Of a stretch of DNA of 64,000 nt, positions 13,846-27,100 are shown piece by piece. Every line of letters starts with the position of its first letter. Position 1 is the first letter of the stretch. Under the pieces are notes generated by a model. That model saw only the letters and a list, made by a program, of their open reading frames with translations. It searched no databases and had not been told where the DNA came from. Source of the DNA: Chamaecrista fasciculata (lineage: Eukaryota; Streptophyta; Magnoliopsida; Fabales; Fabaceae); contig QANZ01016182.1 in assembly GCA_003254925.1 (NCBI GenBank), positions 8,039 through 72,038 on the forward strand, read 5' to 3'. Both the position numbers and the translations under genes were made by a program.

Positions 13846-14434
13846 ATCAGATGATTAGATGAAATATAGTTCAAAAACCAAAAGTAACGAAAAATTAGAG
13901 AAAACAATGTGAAAAATTTAATTATTAATAATCTAACTACAACAATATATAAAAGACACGTTGACGATCAATTCATAATTTCATATAATCAATCTTATAA
14001 CGAAAAAAAAACCTTTTATTATTGTTATTATTTATATTTATTTATTTTAATTTGACGACTACCTTTTTACTATTTTATAACTAATCATTTCGCCCAATAA
14101 TTTTATAATCACAAACAATTATGCATAAAAAACCAATTGCATTATCATTTTTTTTAACTTTCTTGAATTAGATATGACACTTTTTTTTTTCTTTTTTATA
14201 AGATTATGTAATATACAGACTAACTATATATTCTTTTTCTTTTTTTTGATTGGCAAAAAAAACTATATATAATATATTTTCTTTTTTGTCCTGAAGACCA
14301 ACTATATATTCTAATTTCTAAATAATAAAAATACAAAAGCAGGTCTTTGTTACTATATTCAAAGAAAAAATGTATACTTTCAATCAGCAAAAATAGAATC
14401 TGCACTTCTTTCTTGGTTCAGTCTGATTTTTTTA
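13846..14434. other. Intergenic AT-rich DNA
   Basis: No gene is supported; very AT-rich sequence with T-runs. Confidence 0.5.
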
Positions 14435-14963
14435 GGTAAATTATACTTTGGTATCTCGTGATTTGACCTTATTTTACTTTGATATTCTGTGATTTAAAAC
14501 GTGACATTTTGATATCTTGAGGTTTCCACCATTACCTTTTTGGTACCATGAACAATTTTTTCATTAGTTTTGGACAAAACTTAGCACGTGACCTTACGTG
14601 AATTTACTAAAACTCAATTTTATCTAACATTTTGCCACAATAATAAAGATCAAACACATGTTTTTCAAAACCTAACTCTGAATTCTCTCAAAACTTTCTC
14701 AGCATCCAACATCAAAATCATTGAAAACTTTCGAAAAACATGTGTTTGATCTTTGTTATGGCAAAATGTTAGATAAAATTGAGTTTTAGTGAGCACACGT
14801 GCAGGCCACGTGCCGAATTCCGCTCAAAACTAACGGAAAAATTATTCAGGGTACCAAAAGGATTACGATGGAGACCTCATGGTACCAAAATGTCACGTTT
14901 TAAACTACATGGTACTAAAGTGGAATGAAGTCAAACTACAAAGTACCAAAGTATAATTTCCCC
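14435..14963. repeat. 529-bp palindromic fold-back element upstream of UTP10
   Basis: Two inverted arms of about 240 bp flank a short centre at about 14690-14720. The left end is GGTAAATTATACTTTGGTA; the right end in reverse complement is GGGGAAATTATACTTTGGTA. Arm text such as 'ggcaaaatgttagataaaat' is repeated in mirror form. The flanks ATTTTTTTA and TTTTTCTTA match at 7 of 9 positions, weak support for a 9-bp Mutator-type target duplication. The element ends only 230 bp before the UTP10 start codon. Confidence 0.8.
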
Positions 14964-15043
14964 TTTTTCTTATGAGTTAAATGCCTAACTTTGTCTATGC
15001 TTCTCGTTGATCGGTGTACGGTGTACCTAAGTGGCGTGGCCAA

Positions 15044-15051
15044 AAACCCTA
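15044..15051 (+). promoter_or_regulatory. Telo-box AAACCCTA upstream of UTP10
   Basis: AAACCCTA lies about 145 bp upstream of the UTP10 start codon, followed by a near-match (AAACCCTG) at about 15089. Telo-boxes are known in promoters of plant ribosomal-protein and ribosome-biogenesis genes. The motif is seen; its function here is inferred. Confidence 0.55.
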
Positions 15052-15193
15052 AACGAAAACTTTTTTTTTTTTTTTGCGCCAATAACCTAAAACCCTGTTT
15101 TGAAGTCTGGGAATAAGAAGCATTTTTCACCTTTCTCTCCCGTTTCCTTTTGTTTAAGCCGCTGGCTGCTCTCGCTGTGTGAAGCTCTTAACA

Positions 15194-18100
15194 ATGGCTA
15201 CTTCCATAGCCGCACAGCTAGAAGCTATCAAATCCTTTGTACAAGTCGATACTCAGCTTCTCAAGAGGCCTTTCACTCGCCCTTCTATTTTGTTTGATCC
15301 CAAAGAAGCTGCTGACATCGATATTGAAACCATATGGAGTATTGGACTTCAAGGTCACCTCAACTTTTCTCTTACCTTTCATTTTTTGTATTGTTATTCG
15401 AACGTAAAGACGGTGACTTTGAAAACCCCGTTTGCTCCAAAGAGCTTTGGAACTGAACTTTGCGAATTGGAATATGGTTACATAATGGGGTGCTGAAAAG
15501 ATATTCTTTGCGAAGACTTTGTTTGCCCCATTTCATAAAAGTTTCTGAAAACGCTTTCTTCATTAGCCAATTTGATAAACAAAGAGTTCTGGTGTGACAC
15601 GTGTTACGTAAATTGATTGCATGTTGTGAAAGGATATTGTTTGCCATTGAATTGATTGTTCCCTTATGTACTATTTCAGGTTTAGAGGCTCTTGTGAGTT
15701 CTGATGAGCGTTTCAAGAACTACAAGAACGATTTGTTCAGTCACAAGAGTAAAGAGTTGGATAGAGAGTTGATGGCCATTGAAGAAAACAATCAAATCAA
15801 TGTCTCGATTAGTTCTTACTTAAGGCTACTTTCAGGATTTTTTCTTCTTCCTTCTGCCCTTAAAACACTTGAATATTTGATACGTAGATACAAGTAAGTA
15901 TTTTTCTCAATTCTGTTGTGCAAATAAGGATTTTCCTGTTCTTAGGCTATTGATAGCCTCATTTTGCATCATCTATGTTATGTGGTTCTGATTTGATTTA
16001 TTGCGATGTTCAGGGTTCATGTATACAATATGGAGGCTCTGATTTTATGTGCTTTGCCTTACCATGAGACACATGCATTTGTTCGATTGGTACAGCTACT
16101 TGACACAAGGTTAGAACTTGTAGACTTATAGTTCTGTGTGATTTTATTTGATTATGTTTTTATGTTACTGTTAGGAATGGATTTTGATATTTCACTTGCT
16201 TTCTGATAGGAATACTAAATGGGCATTTCTTGATGGCGTGAAAGTCTCTGGTGCCCCTCCACCTAGAAAAGTTATAGTGCAGCAGTGTATGTCTGATAAG
16301 GGTATTATAGATGTTTTATGCAACTATGTGAGTACTCATTATTTATTTATTTTTGGCTTACTCAATCACCTTGTGATGAAATGAAATAATTAGTTAAGTA
16401 TTTGGTTGCAGGCATCTCCAACAAAGAAGTTTCAAGCTTCAAAATATGTAATAAGCTTTTGTACTGCTGTTTTCATTGAAATTTTGGGTACTGTTGCCGT
16501 GGTTGATGATGATATTGTCAAGAGAATCCTGCCTTTTGTTATATCTGGTCTTCAGCCGGGCATTAGAGGAGTTTCAGATCACAAGGTCAGATTTCACATA
16601 CATGGTGTTCTACATTTATTTGAGATACTTAAATGTTGGTATTGGTTTGCTACGAAACAAAGTTGTATTGACTACAACATAATTCACGCTCATACATATT
16701 TTGGGTGCCTGTGTGTATAGGCTGCTTCTTTGATGATCATTGGCTTGCTAGGAACCAAAGTTGTATTGGCTCCTAAACTTACAAATAGTTTGATACGCTC
16801 GATTGCTGAGGTAGCTTGTGAGGAAGAAAAAGAGTCTATCAATCTCGAATGGTTTCGGTTATCCCTTATTGCTTTGATCAACCTAGTTCAGGTGCTAGTT
16901 TTTTCTTATATTCATTAGTCTTGAGTTTCTTGCATCGAATGTTATACCAGTTTCCGTGTTGTATAATATTGTTTTCTAGTTTTTATTATGTTTAACTTGG
17001 TATTGTAAACACTTGGGGCTTGTTTAGATAATTGGAGGGTGAGGGCAGGGGAGATTGATCTCCTTCTAGTCTCCCCCTTGTTTGGGAAGTAATCTCTCCT
17101 AGTTGGGGTATTTAGAATTTGTGAAGGGAGGAGGAGAATGAGGGATTAACTTCTAATCCCTCATTATCTTCCCCTCCAATTGCCAACTTTCCAAACATCC
17201 CCTTCCCTTCCCTTCTCCTCCTTAATCCCCAATCCAAACATACCCTTAGTATATGGTTTTTGAATATTTCTAATATTAGGTAAAAATTAATCTGTTGTTC
17301 TAGTGAACCAAGTATCATAAGACAATTCTTTCATATTCCATAGTTTGCTTAGCTAAAGGGATTCCATAGTTCTCGTTGGTGGGCTTGCTTATTTTTTGCC
17401 CTCTCAGAGAAAAAGATCAAAGTTCAAAAGGAATTGGGAAAACTAGTACACTTACAAATGCTCTAAGAATAACTTAGGTAAATACAAACTCTGTTTAGAA
17501 GTCTTGAATAAAGAACCAAAATTACATGTATGAATTAAAGAAAGCTGGAGTTTATAATACCAATAATAATAATAAAAGTTTCTTCAAATTTAGTTTTACA
17601 GAATTGTACTAGCAAAATATGCTCCAGTATGGAGGGTGCTGGGTCTTTTGGGGACCTGTTATTGTTAGTATTCGTTGCAGTTCCTCCTGCATCTTTGGAG
17701 TTGTAGCATATATTGTAGCAACTGAGAAGTTGCCGGATGATTAGGTTAGGACTGTGACTTGGTATCTCGTTACAATTTAAAAGCACTGCTACCTGGTTGT
17801 AATGTTTGGTCTTAAAATTAGAGTTGTAAATACTTTCTGGAGTCTCTAATCTCTTCAATTTCAAAAAAATACATGCTCATTTAAAACATTGATGTCTGTA
17901 TAATGTGACAGGTTCAATCCCACATTTTACATCTCAAAAAGAAAAAAAAAATCCTAGACAATGAATATATATATGTGCAAAAGTTTCTTGCATAGTCTTA
18001 TTTTGGCCCTAAATTATCGATGAAGAAATAGCATTTAGTTTCAGAAAATCTCTTTTAGTACATTCTGATGGGCTTGCTGATTCGGGAAGGAAATATGTAG

Positions 18101-21100
18101 GATGGATAGCTGAGCACTGCAGGAAATGGATAGCAGGATAGGAGAATAATCTAGAGAGTTAGGAACATCCATGGGTTTTGGTTTGAAATTCTAGAAATGT
18201 TAGTTAGGGGGGGGTCTATGTTGAAAAACTACGGAGTGGTTTTGTGGGAGATAGCTAGGATCTTGAAGGCCTAGCAATTTACTGGTTTTCTGCTTTTTAT
18301 CTGTGTAAGGTATCTCTGCCATTGTTGTGGTTTTGCATAAGTTTTATTATTTTGTTTCCATAAATGTGTTTCTTGCAATATATATTCTAGGGTGCTTTGT
18401 TTGGGATTTTATCATAATCTCAATTGATTTTATATACGTACTTCTTTATCTTCCCATCTCATTGCACACCACCACATTACGTTATTTTAAATAGTATTTT
18501 GGTATGTTGCCCACTCCAGTTGTCTTTTGCTCTAAACTTTTTTCTGTTGGATTGTTATCAGTCACAAAAGATTGACATTCTCCCAAAGAAGGCCCTGGAA
18601 ATTATTAAGGAGATAAGGTACTGCCTCAACTTGCTCAGCTTTCTCTTAATCATTCTGCATTGGCTGTTTTTTTTCATTCATAAGATCTATGTGCTTTCTT
18701 TCCTTTATTCTGAAGGAACTTGGCAGGAACTTTATTAGAATTGTCTAAAGAGTTCAATGTTGATAAATTCCTTTCTGTACTTCTGGATTCCCTAATTGAC
18801 TGCAGGTGAGGGTTTAATAACTCCTTGTGTATTTATTTCTTCAGTCTTATGTTGCATAATATCTAGTGTTTTCTATTAATTGTCATATTTATATATGCAG
18901 TTTGTCTGATGAACACTCCCAACAAACTTTCATATCCATCATAGAAGAAGTACCGATAAATAATTTTGTTCACCCTGTGATCACTAAGATCTTGTCGTCT
19001 TGTATGAAGTTATCGCAAAAGGTTGATGATTCACTATCGTCTATTTCAGGTATGAGTTTTGCATCACAAATATTGGTCACTAAGATCCTATCGACTTGTG
19101 TCACCCTTGGTGTGGCATTCTCATCTATTTACTTGTTCTGTGCTTGAGTGCTTCATACGGTTGAGTTAATGTTAAATAGTTAATGAGAAGTCCCTTTCAA
19201 AAGCTTATGGGAGAATGCTGTTTAAATCTGCAAGTGAAAAGTTTCATTTAAAAGAAGTAAGGATGTTTATAAATTGTATTGCATTGCTGATTATAAAGAT
19301 AATCATTTGAAATAATACTTTGGAAATGATTTTGAGTGTCATTGTTTTTTGGTTTCTTTAAGAGTATCCCTTATGGATCTCCAAAGGGATTGCAATCCTC
19401 TCTAGAGTGTGTTTTGGATGCTTTCTCTTGCTTGTATGGTATCTCTCTTTCCCTCTACTTTCACAACCTCTTTGTCTCTGTTTTGATCAATAAATTCCTT
19501 TTTCATGTAAACAATCTGTTTTTGGTGGAATATACATTCAGTGAGATTTTTTAATGTAAATAACCCGAGTTGAATCTATTCTGTTTCTTAATATAATTTC
19601 TTTTTTCTTTGAAAACAAATATTGAGATCTTTGATCAATTGAATGAAACAATTGTACTCCTAACTCAAATATTGCTTTGGTGGAATATAATTAACGATAT
19701 CACTACAAGGTATGATATGCCTTTCAAGCCCTAAGGGCTTTTGAATTTGGGAGGGGGGGGGGGGGGTTGGAGGTTACAATAAAAGTTTTCATGTACTTTC
19801 ATCTATTAGTTTAGCTGTTGGTTAATAGAATTGGTCCAAGAGTCCCTTGAACAAAGTTTTATGCTTTTCTGGATTCTAGGGGTGCACAAGACCCGGCCCG
19901 GCCTGGGGTACATTCATTTAAAAAAAATACTCTTTTAAATTTTTACTACTTATATTTATATTTTCTACTACTAACTATTTTTTTTTAATTGTAAGAAATA
20001 CATATGTATTATTATTTTAATCAATTGTCTATTAAAAAATACATAAAATATATATTTAATCTCAATTAAATCAATATTTTTTTAGCAAAGAAATCAAATT
20101 AAATGTCTTTATTTATATAAACATCATTAAATTGATCTATAATTAATTTTTTTTATCAATATATACAAGTTACAAAAATATATAAAATAAAGGCTTAAAT
20201 AAAAAAAAACAAAAATTTTGAAAAAGTTTTGGCCCAGCCGAACCCGGTGGCCCGTGTACACCGCTACTGGACTCTTAGTTTGGCTGCCTTCAAGTTTTTC
20301 TCTATTACTGCTGTTGAAAACTGGTGGTTGACAGAACGTGGTGGCTGTAGAAATATACACTTCAGCTATTTACTTCTCCTGTATTTATATCACTCTGAGA
20401 ACAGATATTATTGATATTACTACAAGAGAAAGACCTTATGATAAAGATGTCATAAAGCAAGCTGAAGATAATTAAGTCTATCTTGAGAGTAAAACTAGAG
20501 GATTATTTTAAGAGATAACTAGTATAATATTAAGAGATAATTCTGTAAAACTCATTTTGTTGAATATCCTGCTATTATTTATTGGTCTTTCAGTAATTAA
20601 AACTATGATTGGATATCTAGCTATTTACTTTAAACCATCCTCTGTTGTCAATCTCAATTAGGAGGGTGGGCAAAGAAGTTTCTGATGGTTGTTAATAAAA
20701 AGTATCCATCTGAACTACGTGGAGCAGTTCATCAATTCCTTCAGGTCTGTGGATTAATATTGTGCTGTTCTTTCTTTTGTTGTCTCTGCTTGTACTGAAA
20801 ATTTTAAATGATTTGAATATATTCACCAGGATAACAAAGTTCGTTCTAAGAAAAATGACTCAGTCTACAAAACCCTATGTAAGGTGTTGGATGGAAACTT
20901 GGATTCATCTCAAAATGTATCGGATTCAAAAATTTGGCTTGCTTTGCATCATCCAAAGGTGTTATCTATTGGCTTTCTTTTGAAATATTTGATTCCTCTA
21001 AACCTTAAAATATGTATTCTTCGATTTGACGGTGAACTGTCTTCTATCTTTAAGTAAGCAGCCTCACAAGGTTTTTTTGGCTTGGTGCAGGCTGATGTTC

Positions 21101-24100
21101 GACGTGCTACACTGGCAGATTTGAATTCTTCTGGCATCCTGAAATCTATGACAGTTGTTCCAGAGGTATAAACACTGTCAATCCTCTCTCCCTCTCTCTG
21201 TCAACTATACCTTTCAAGTTTTACTATGCATATGTGAAGACCATCACTTAACTTGTGATTTCTTTGGTTCTCATTCAATTATATAATTTTCTTCAGTTTG
21301 TTGAAGGAAGTTAAAATCTTAATTTATTTCTCAGTGTGACATATGTTGTGATTAAGAATAGGAAAAGAATATTTGGAGTGGTATGGCCAATGATTTGGGT
21401 AATTATTTGTAAATTAAGAATCAAGTAAATCTTAATATTAGGGTATTTTTACTGTTTATTTCTTTTCATATTTTTAGCATGCTTGATCTTAGGGATTATC
21501 TTTCTTATTGTTTCCTCTTCTGTTTTCAGCACATGTATTTTTGCTTCCTTGATAAGCCTTAGGGCTGTAGACTTTTGAAAAATGCGTAGCAATGTGAAAA
21601 TTTGTGATATTTTCAGTTTGTATTATGTCTTTGCTTAATTAAGTAGACTTGATGAATTATTTTGTTAGTTGGATAAATTATTGGTGAAAAAGTCAATTTT
21701 TTAAGCTTCTTGTCATTCTGTATCTGTAAACATAGGAAGGGCCTTTTTACTGTATTGAGTCCTTCTAATATTATCCTTTTGATCAGAGTCTTGTTGACAT
21801 TCAAGAGGCTTTATTGCGACAACTTGATGATAATGATCTAACAGTTGTTCGAGCAGCTTTATCTGTTGATCAATTGCCCAATGTGATTGACCATTCTGAT
21901 CTTTTTGATGCCCTGGTGAATGTGCTAAGAAGATGCCTTGGCAAGCTGCTGTTGGGTAAGTATGATATATTTAGAATAGTTTGGCATAATTTTGTTTATC
22001 TTTATTTCTCTGTTACACAGGTGGATTAGTAACTTACTCATCTGTTTCCAACAAGAGATATTATGGAAATAGTAATATTTTAATAGAATATATTGTTGAA
22101 AATGATACATTTCAAGATGGTTTAAGGACATAAAATAAGGGGTGGTTGATCTATATAACAGAGTAGGGAATAGAAGAATTGAATTATACTTTATTGATGT
22201 GTGTTTGTAAATATATTTACAAGTGTCTATTAACATAAAATAAAGAGGAATCCTAATGGAAAGAGTTTAAATTTAGATTTAAACTATCTAACAGAATGGA
22301 GAGAATATACACTGGAATGGTGAAGGTATGGTGAGAATATCTAACAACACTTTCCATTGCACATCTGCTTCATGTGCCCTGTGTTCTTTAATTGCAGATT
22401 CGGCTGACAATATTAATCTAACAAGTGAAGTTGCTATCAGTTGCCTCAAAATTGCCGTCTCAATCTTCCATAGTCATACTGATTATATAAAGAGAATCTC
22501 TGCCATGATATTTCCATTACTTATTATGCGGCCACAGGTTTGTTACATTTTGGCTTGACAGATTTGATCTTTATGCTTATCTGGTGACCCTCAAGTTATC
22601 AGCATTTTGATTCTCCCTTATCTGGTGGATTATCACATTAACCATTTATTTTACCATGACCAGACCCAAAGCTTGAATGCGCAGGCTCTAAGATCGGTCA
22701 ATGAAATAAACTGGCCTCTTTATCAGAATCTTGCTGTTGTTCCCAAGGGAAAGTCGGTAAATATTTTTTCGGAATTCAGTTTCCATAAATTTTTTGATGT
22801 TAAAGATTATTAAAAACTATTCATGGGCTTTCACTTAGTCGTTTAAGCTTTTGGGTTCAAATACTCATTGACATGGTAATAGAGGGACTTTGACCAAGTG
22901 CTCACAAGTTTGATCCTTGTGAATCCGTTGTTCATATCAAAATTAATTTTGCCATAGGATATCATAGGCATCTGTTTTATCTATGCTTCAGGCCTTATAG
23001 GCTTTTGAGTGAGTATATTTATTAAATATATATATATATATCAAAACCATTCTTGGGCTTTCTCATCTCATTTTAGGCTGTTAAATTCAAGCGGTCCAAA
23101 CTTGATGTCGTAACCTTTATGATGGAGTGGTCAAAGAATTAGATTCCTGCTACCCCTATACTTACCTTCTTGTGACGACTAGATGTTTGGGGTTAAGTGG
23201 TCTTTGGCAGTTGTAAAAACACAAACAAATCAAAAGAAATTTATCATGAGATTCTGTCTCCAATGGAGAAACACGTTTTCTAACAGGATAAATTTACTTC
23301 TAAAACAGTGTCACAACTCAAATCGTTAACATATTTGTAATAATCTAAATCTTTATTTGTTTTTAGATACATTGAGGGGCTCTTATTGCCTTGGTGTTTT
23401 CCTTGCATGCATTTGTTACTATTACTTTTTAATTTTTTATTTTGCTTTTTGCTGTTAGGGGTAGAACATTATTGTTTTCTTGTTATTCTTTAATAAGACC
23501 TTTTATCAGGAATTATATAGACTCGAAAAATAGCCAATGACCTAAGGCTTTAATGGTGCATTGTCTTCCTAAAATATATAAATGTATAAGATTTTGTTGT
23601 AATAATACGAACAAATCAAAAGAAAATTGTGGCATTTGGAAAAAGTGTAATTCTAGTATTAGTTGTTATTTAATCCTTTTAACAAATTTAGTTATCTCTT
23701 AACAATTTTAAAGCACATATTCGGCTTAGTTTATTTGTTTTTGAACTTTTGTCATCTTAGAGTATATAATTTTTCTTTATTGTCATCTTAAAGACAAATT
23801 GATCTTTCTGGTACTTCATTTATGTTATATGAAATGACGAGTCACCATTTACTTAATTGACTTTGAAGATTCAATTGCAGACTATACCTGGAAGTTTATC
23901 TTCAATTAACCTGAAGACTATCAACTGCATGGCTCAGAATTTAATGATCCACCCTGAAGATCATATTGCTTGGTTTGTTGAGAACTGCAGGGATTTGGAG
24001 TTGTCGAAGACACTATTTTTATTGGTTCTATTGCAGTATCTTCTGATAAAACCAAATAGTCAGTATCTTCCCTTTACTCCTTGTTTGCACTCATTTCATT

Positions 24101-27100
24101 TTTTTTTTTCTGAAATAGTGCATGAGTGTCTTGTGCATAAGGAGTGGAATAGTTGGATAACTAACATAAGGAATTTATTGAATAATGATTTATGGTATGC
24201 TGAATGTTAACTTTTTTCTTCTAAAAGGTGATGACTTTCCTACGTTTTTCGAAAGTGTATTTCCTATGCTAAAGACTGAGTGGGAATCATTAGCTGTTTT
24301 GGAAGAGGTACCAAAATATTCCCTTGCTTGTATTGTTTTTATTTAAATTCTCCCCGCTGATGAAAATACTAATTTTTTGGATTGGCATTTGCTGTTTAAT
24401 TTGCAGTTTAATTCCGAGGTCCTGAACTGGGATTGCAGTGCATTCTTTGATCATCTTTCGGATACCAATCTTAGATTTCTAAATGCTAAAATTATGGTTT
24501 GCATATTTTGGAGGTTGATTGCTGCCTTGATGTCAGCGGTGCCTTCTGACATTCTACTGGTTTGTGATCCTTTAGTATTTTTTATTGTCCAGTAATCAGT
24601 GTTATCAGTGACTTATTGGCTTCTTGAAAGACTTAGTCAGTTTTGTATTTCCTATGTTTTAACTATTAATTTGATGAGTGAACCTTTTCTACAATGCAGG
24701 ATGAGAATAATAAATGGGTCAGCAGAATTAAGGATCTGTTTGTATTTTTTGCTGCCTCTCCATTCAAGCTTGCTTTCCGTGAACACCTCCGCTATCTAGT
24801 GGCACAGTGCAAGATATCACCTCCCCGCCTCTTATCTAAGTTCTTCACGGACGAAGGTGCTTTGCACTTGTTCCATTTTATTTGGTTGCTCCTTCATAAG
24901 ATTTAAAACATGTCTGTCTACCAAAAGATTGCTTTGTAATGTGGAATATTTGCATTATATCTTCTAAGCTTTACCATGTTTAAATCATAATGAATTCATT
25001 TTTCTATTGATACAGACATCCTTGAAATTCGAGGGTTAAACTAATGTTTTTCTTTTGTTACTCTATTTACTTATTATTTGTTCCATTTTTAATATTACTG
25101 AACTCTTTTAACTTATTTTTGTTCCATTTTTTAAAATTACTAAACTCTAATTATTATTTGTTCCATTTTTAAAATTGGTAAACTTAATATTGACAAGCTT
25201 TTAAGTCTATGATGCACCATTAAACTTAGCCATTCATACTGGCACATGAGATTTCTTGGTGGTTTTATGTTCTCCAGCAATTTTAACATGATTGGTTTTG
25301 TTTGTTTGAGTTTTTGAAGTGTATGAGTATCAAATTTGTTTTCTTGAGTGGGTTTTTCATTTAAAAGTTTCTTGAGTGTTCTGACAGCATAGTTTTTTTT
25401 TAATTGTGAATTCTATCAAGTAATGATGTTTTAGGTATTTTTTTCACTATTTAATATTTACAACCTATACAGTCTTTTTTTAAGATCATTCACTTTCAGA
25501 TTGGACCGTAATTTTCTGTCACCAAAGTTCAATTCCCCATTTTCTCTTCGTTTTTCTTTATTTCATATATTTTGATGTTTGATAACTTACCTTGGAGTTG
25601 AACAAATCTGAGCTTCTCGCCTCTCCAAATTCAGCTGTAGCTATCTGTATGTGTTAAGGATTGGGTTATATGGAGTTTCACTGACTGCATGTGGGTCAAT
25701 GTTAACTGCTTGTGTTTTCATATACATCCCTTGAAATTTGATGTCTTCTTTACATGTCCTTTTAATTTGTATTTTGTTTGTTGAGTGAAGTCTTGGCAAT
25801 TGTGTCGATAATATGATATCCACCCAATTTTCCTAGTCATTTTGTATGGTCATGATTGTGTTTATGGACACATGCATCTACTTGATATTTTGTTGGTCAT
25901 TTCATTCTGTAGGTGTTCCTTCTGCAGTCCAAGTTGAAAGTCTTCAGTGCTTTGCATTTCTTTGTAGCCTATCACAAGAAAGATGTCAATTTGAACTTCT
26001 GGCTGAATTTCCTTCAGTTCTAGTTCCCTTGGCTAATGATAACCAGGTCTGACCTTTTATTTTCGTTGATTATTATTTTTTTGTTGTGTTTTATTGGTAA
26101 ATTCTTTTTTAAACATGGACTCCTGATATATGTTGGAAGTACTTCTATGTTCTACGTCTTCATTTCTCTTTGGCCAGTAATGAATTTCAGTAGATGGTTT
26201 TCTTCCATATTTTTATCTGAGAAATTTATAGTACTATCACGTGCGTTTTGGTTGTTTTCTTCATTTCTAAGGAAATGAAATAGGCCAAATTGATCCATTT
26301 GCATCTTCTGTCATTCTTTTCAGGATATAAGGATTGCTGCCATGAACTGCATTGATGGGCTTTGTGGATTATGGTCTCATATTGAACGATCTGGCAAGAA
26401 AAATGGTACTCTACTGTCAGAATAATTGGATTTCATTCCATTTGTTATTTGTCCTTGGTACTTTATGTTTTTAATTTGTTAACAACAGGGAGCAATGCAG
26501 CATGGAGTCATTTTCTTGGTGAACTTTTAGGATTGATGGATCAGCAAAAAACACTTATATTATCTGACAGGAGATTTCTTCCTTCAATGTTTGCTTCCAT
26601 GCTGGGTTCATCATATCATAACATCTTAGTGCCTCAAAATATTGAAAACAGGTATTTATAATGTTTTAGTATAATATTACTCATATCAGTGGCTTTGCCT
26701 ATTAACTACCTCATATGTCGATAGACTTAGTTGATCTGTATATGTTCTGTATGGAGGTTTTGTGCCACCTCTTAAATCAATCACATAGTTTAGGATAATG
26801 TGCTTAATTTTCTGCATAATCATCACCATCTGGATGAATGCTCATCTTTATGGTAATATGGTTAAGATGCCTGATCATAAATTCAATAACAGGTATCACA
26901 TGAATTAGAGGACTTAAGAACATTCCAACCTATGAATAATGATTCACTTTATCTTAACATTCAAATTTCAGTTTTTGACTTGAAGACGATATATCTTGAA
27001 CTGTGAACTTGTTTGGTATATTCGGTGTAGGCTGTTTGGTTTATTTTAGGAGAATGGGATTTGCGGGGATAAACTTTGAGGCTTTCCTAGTAATTTCCAT

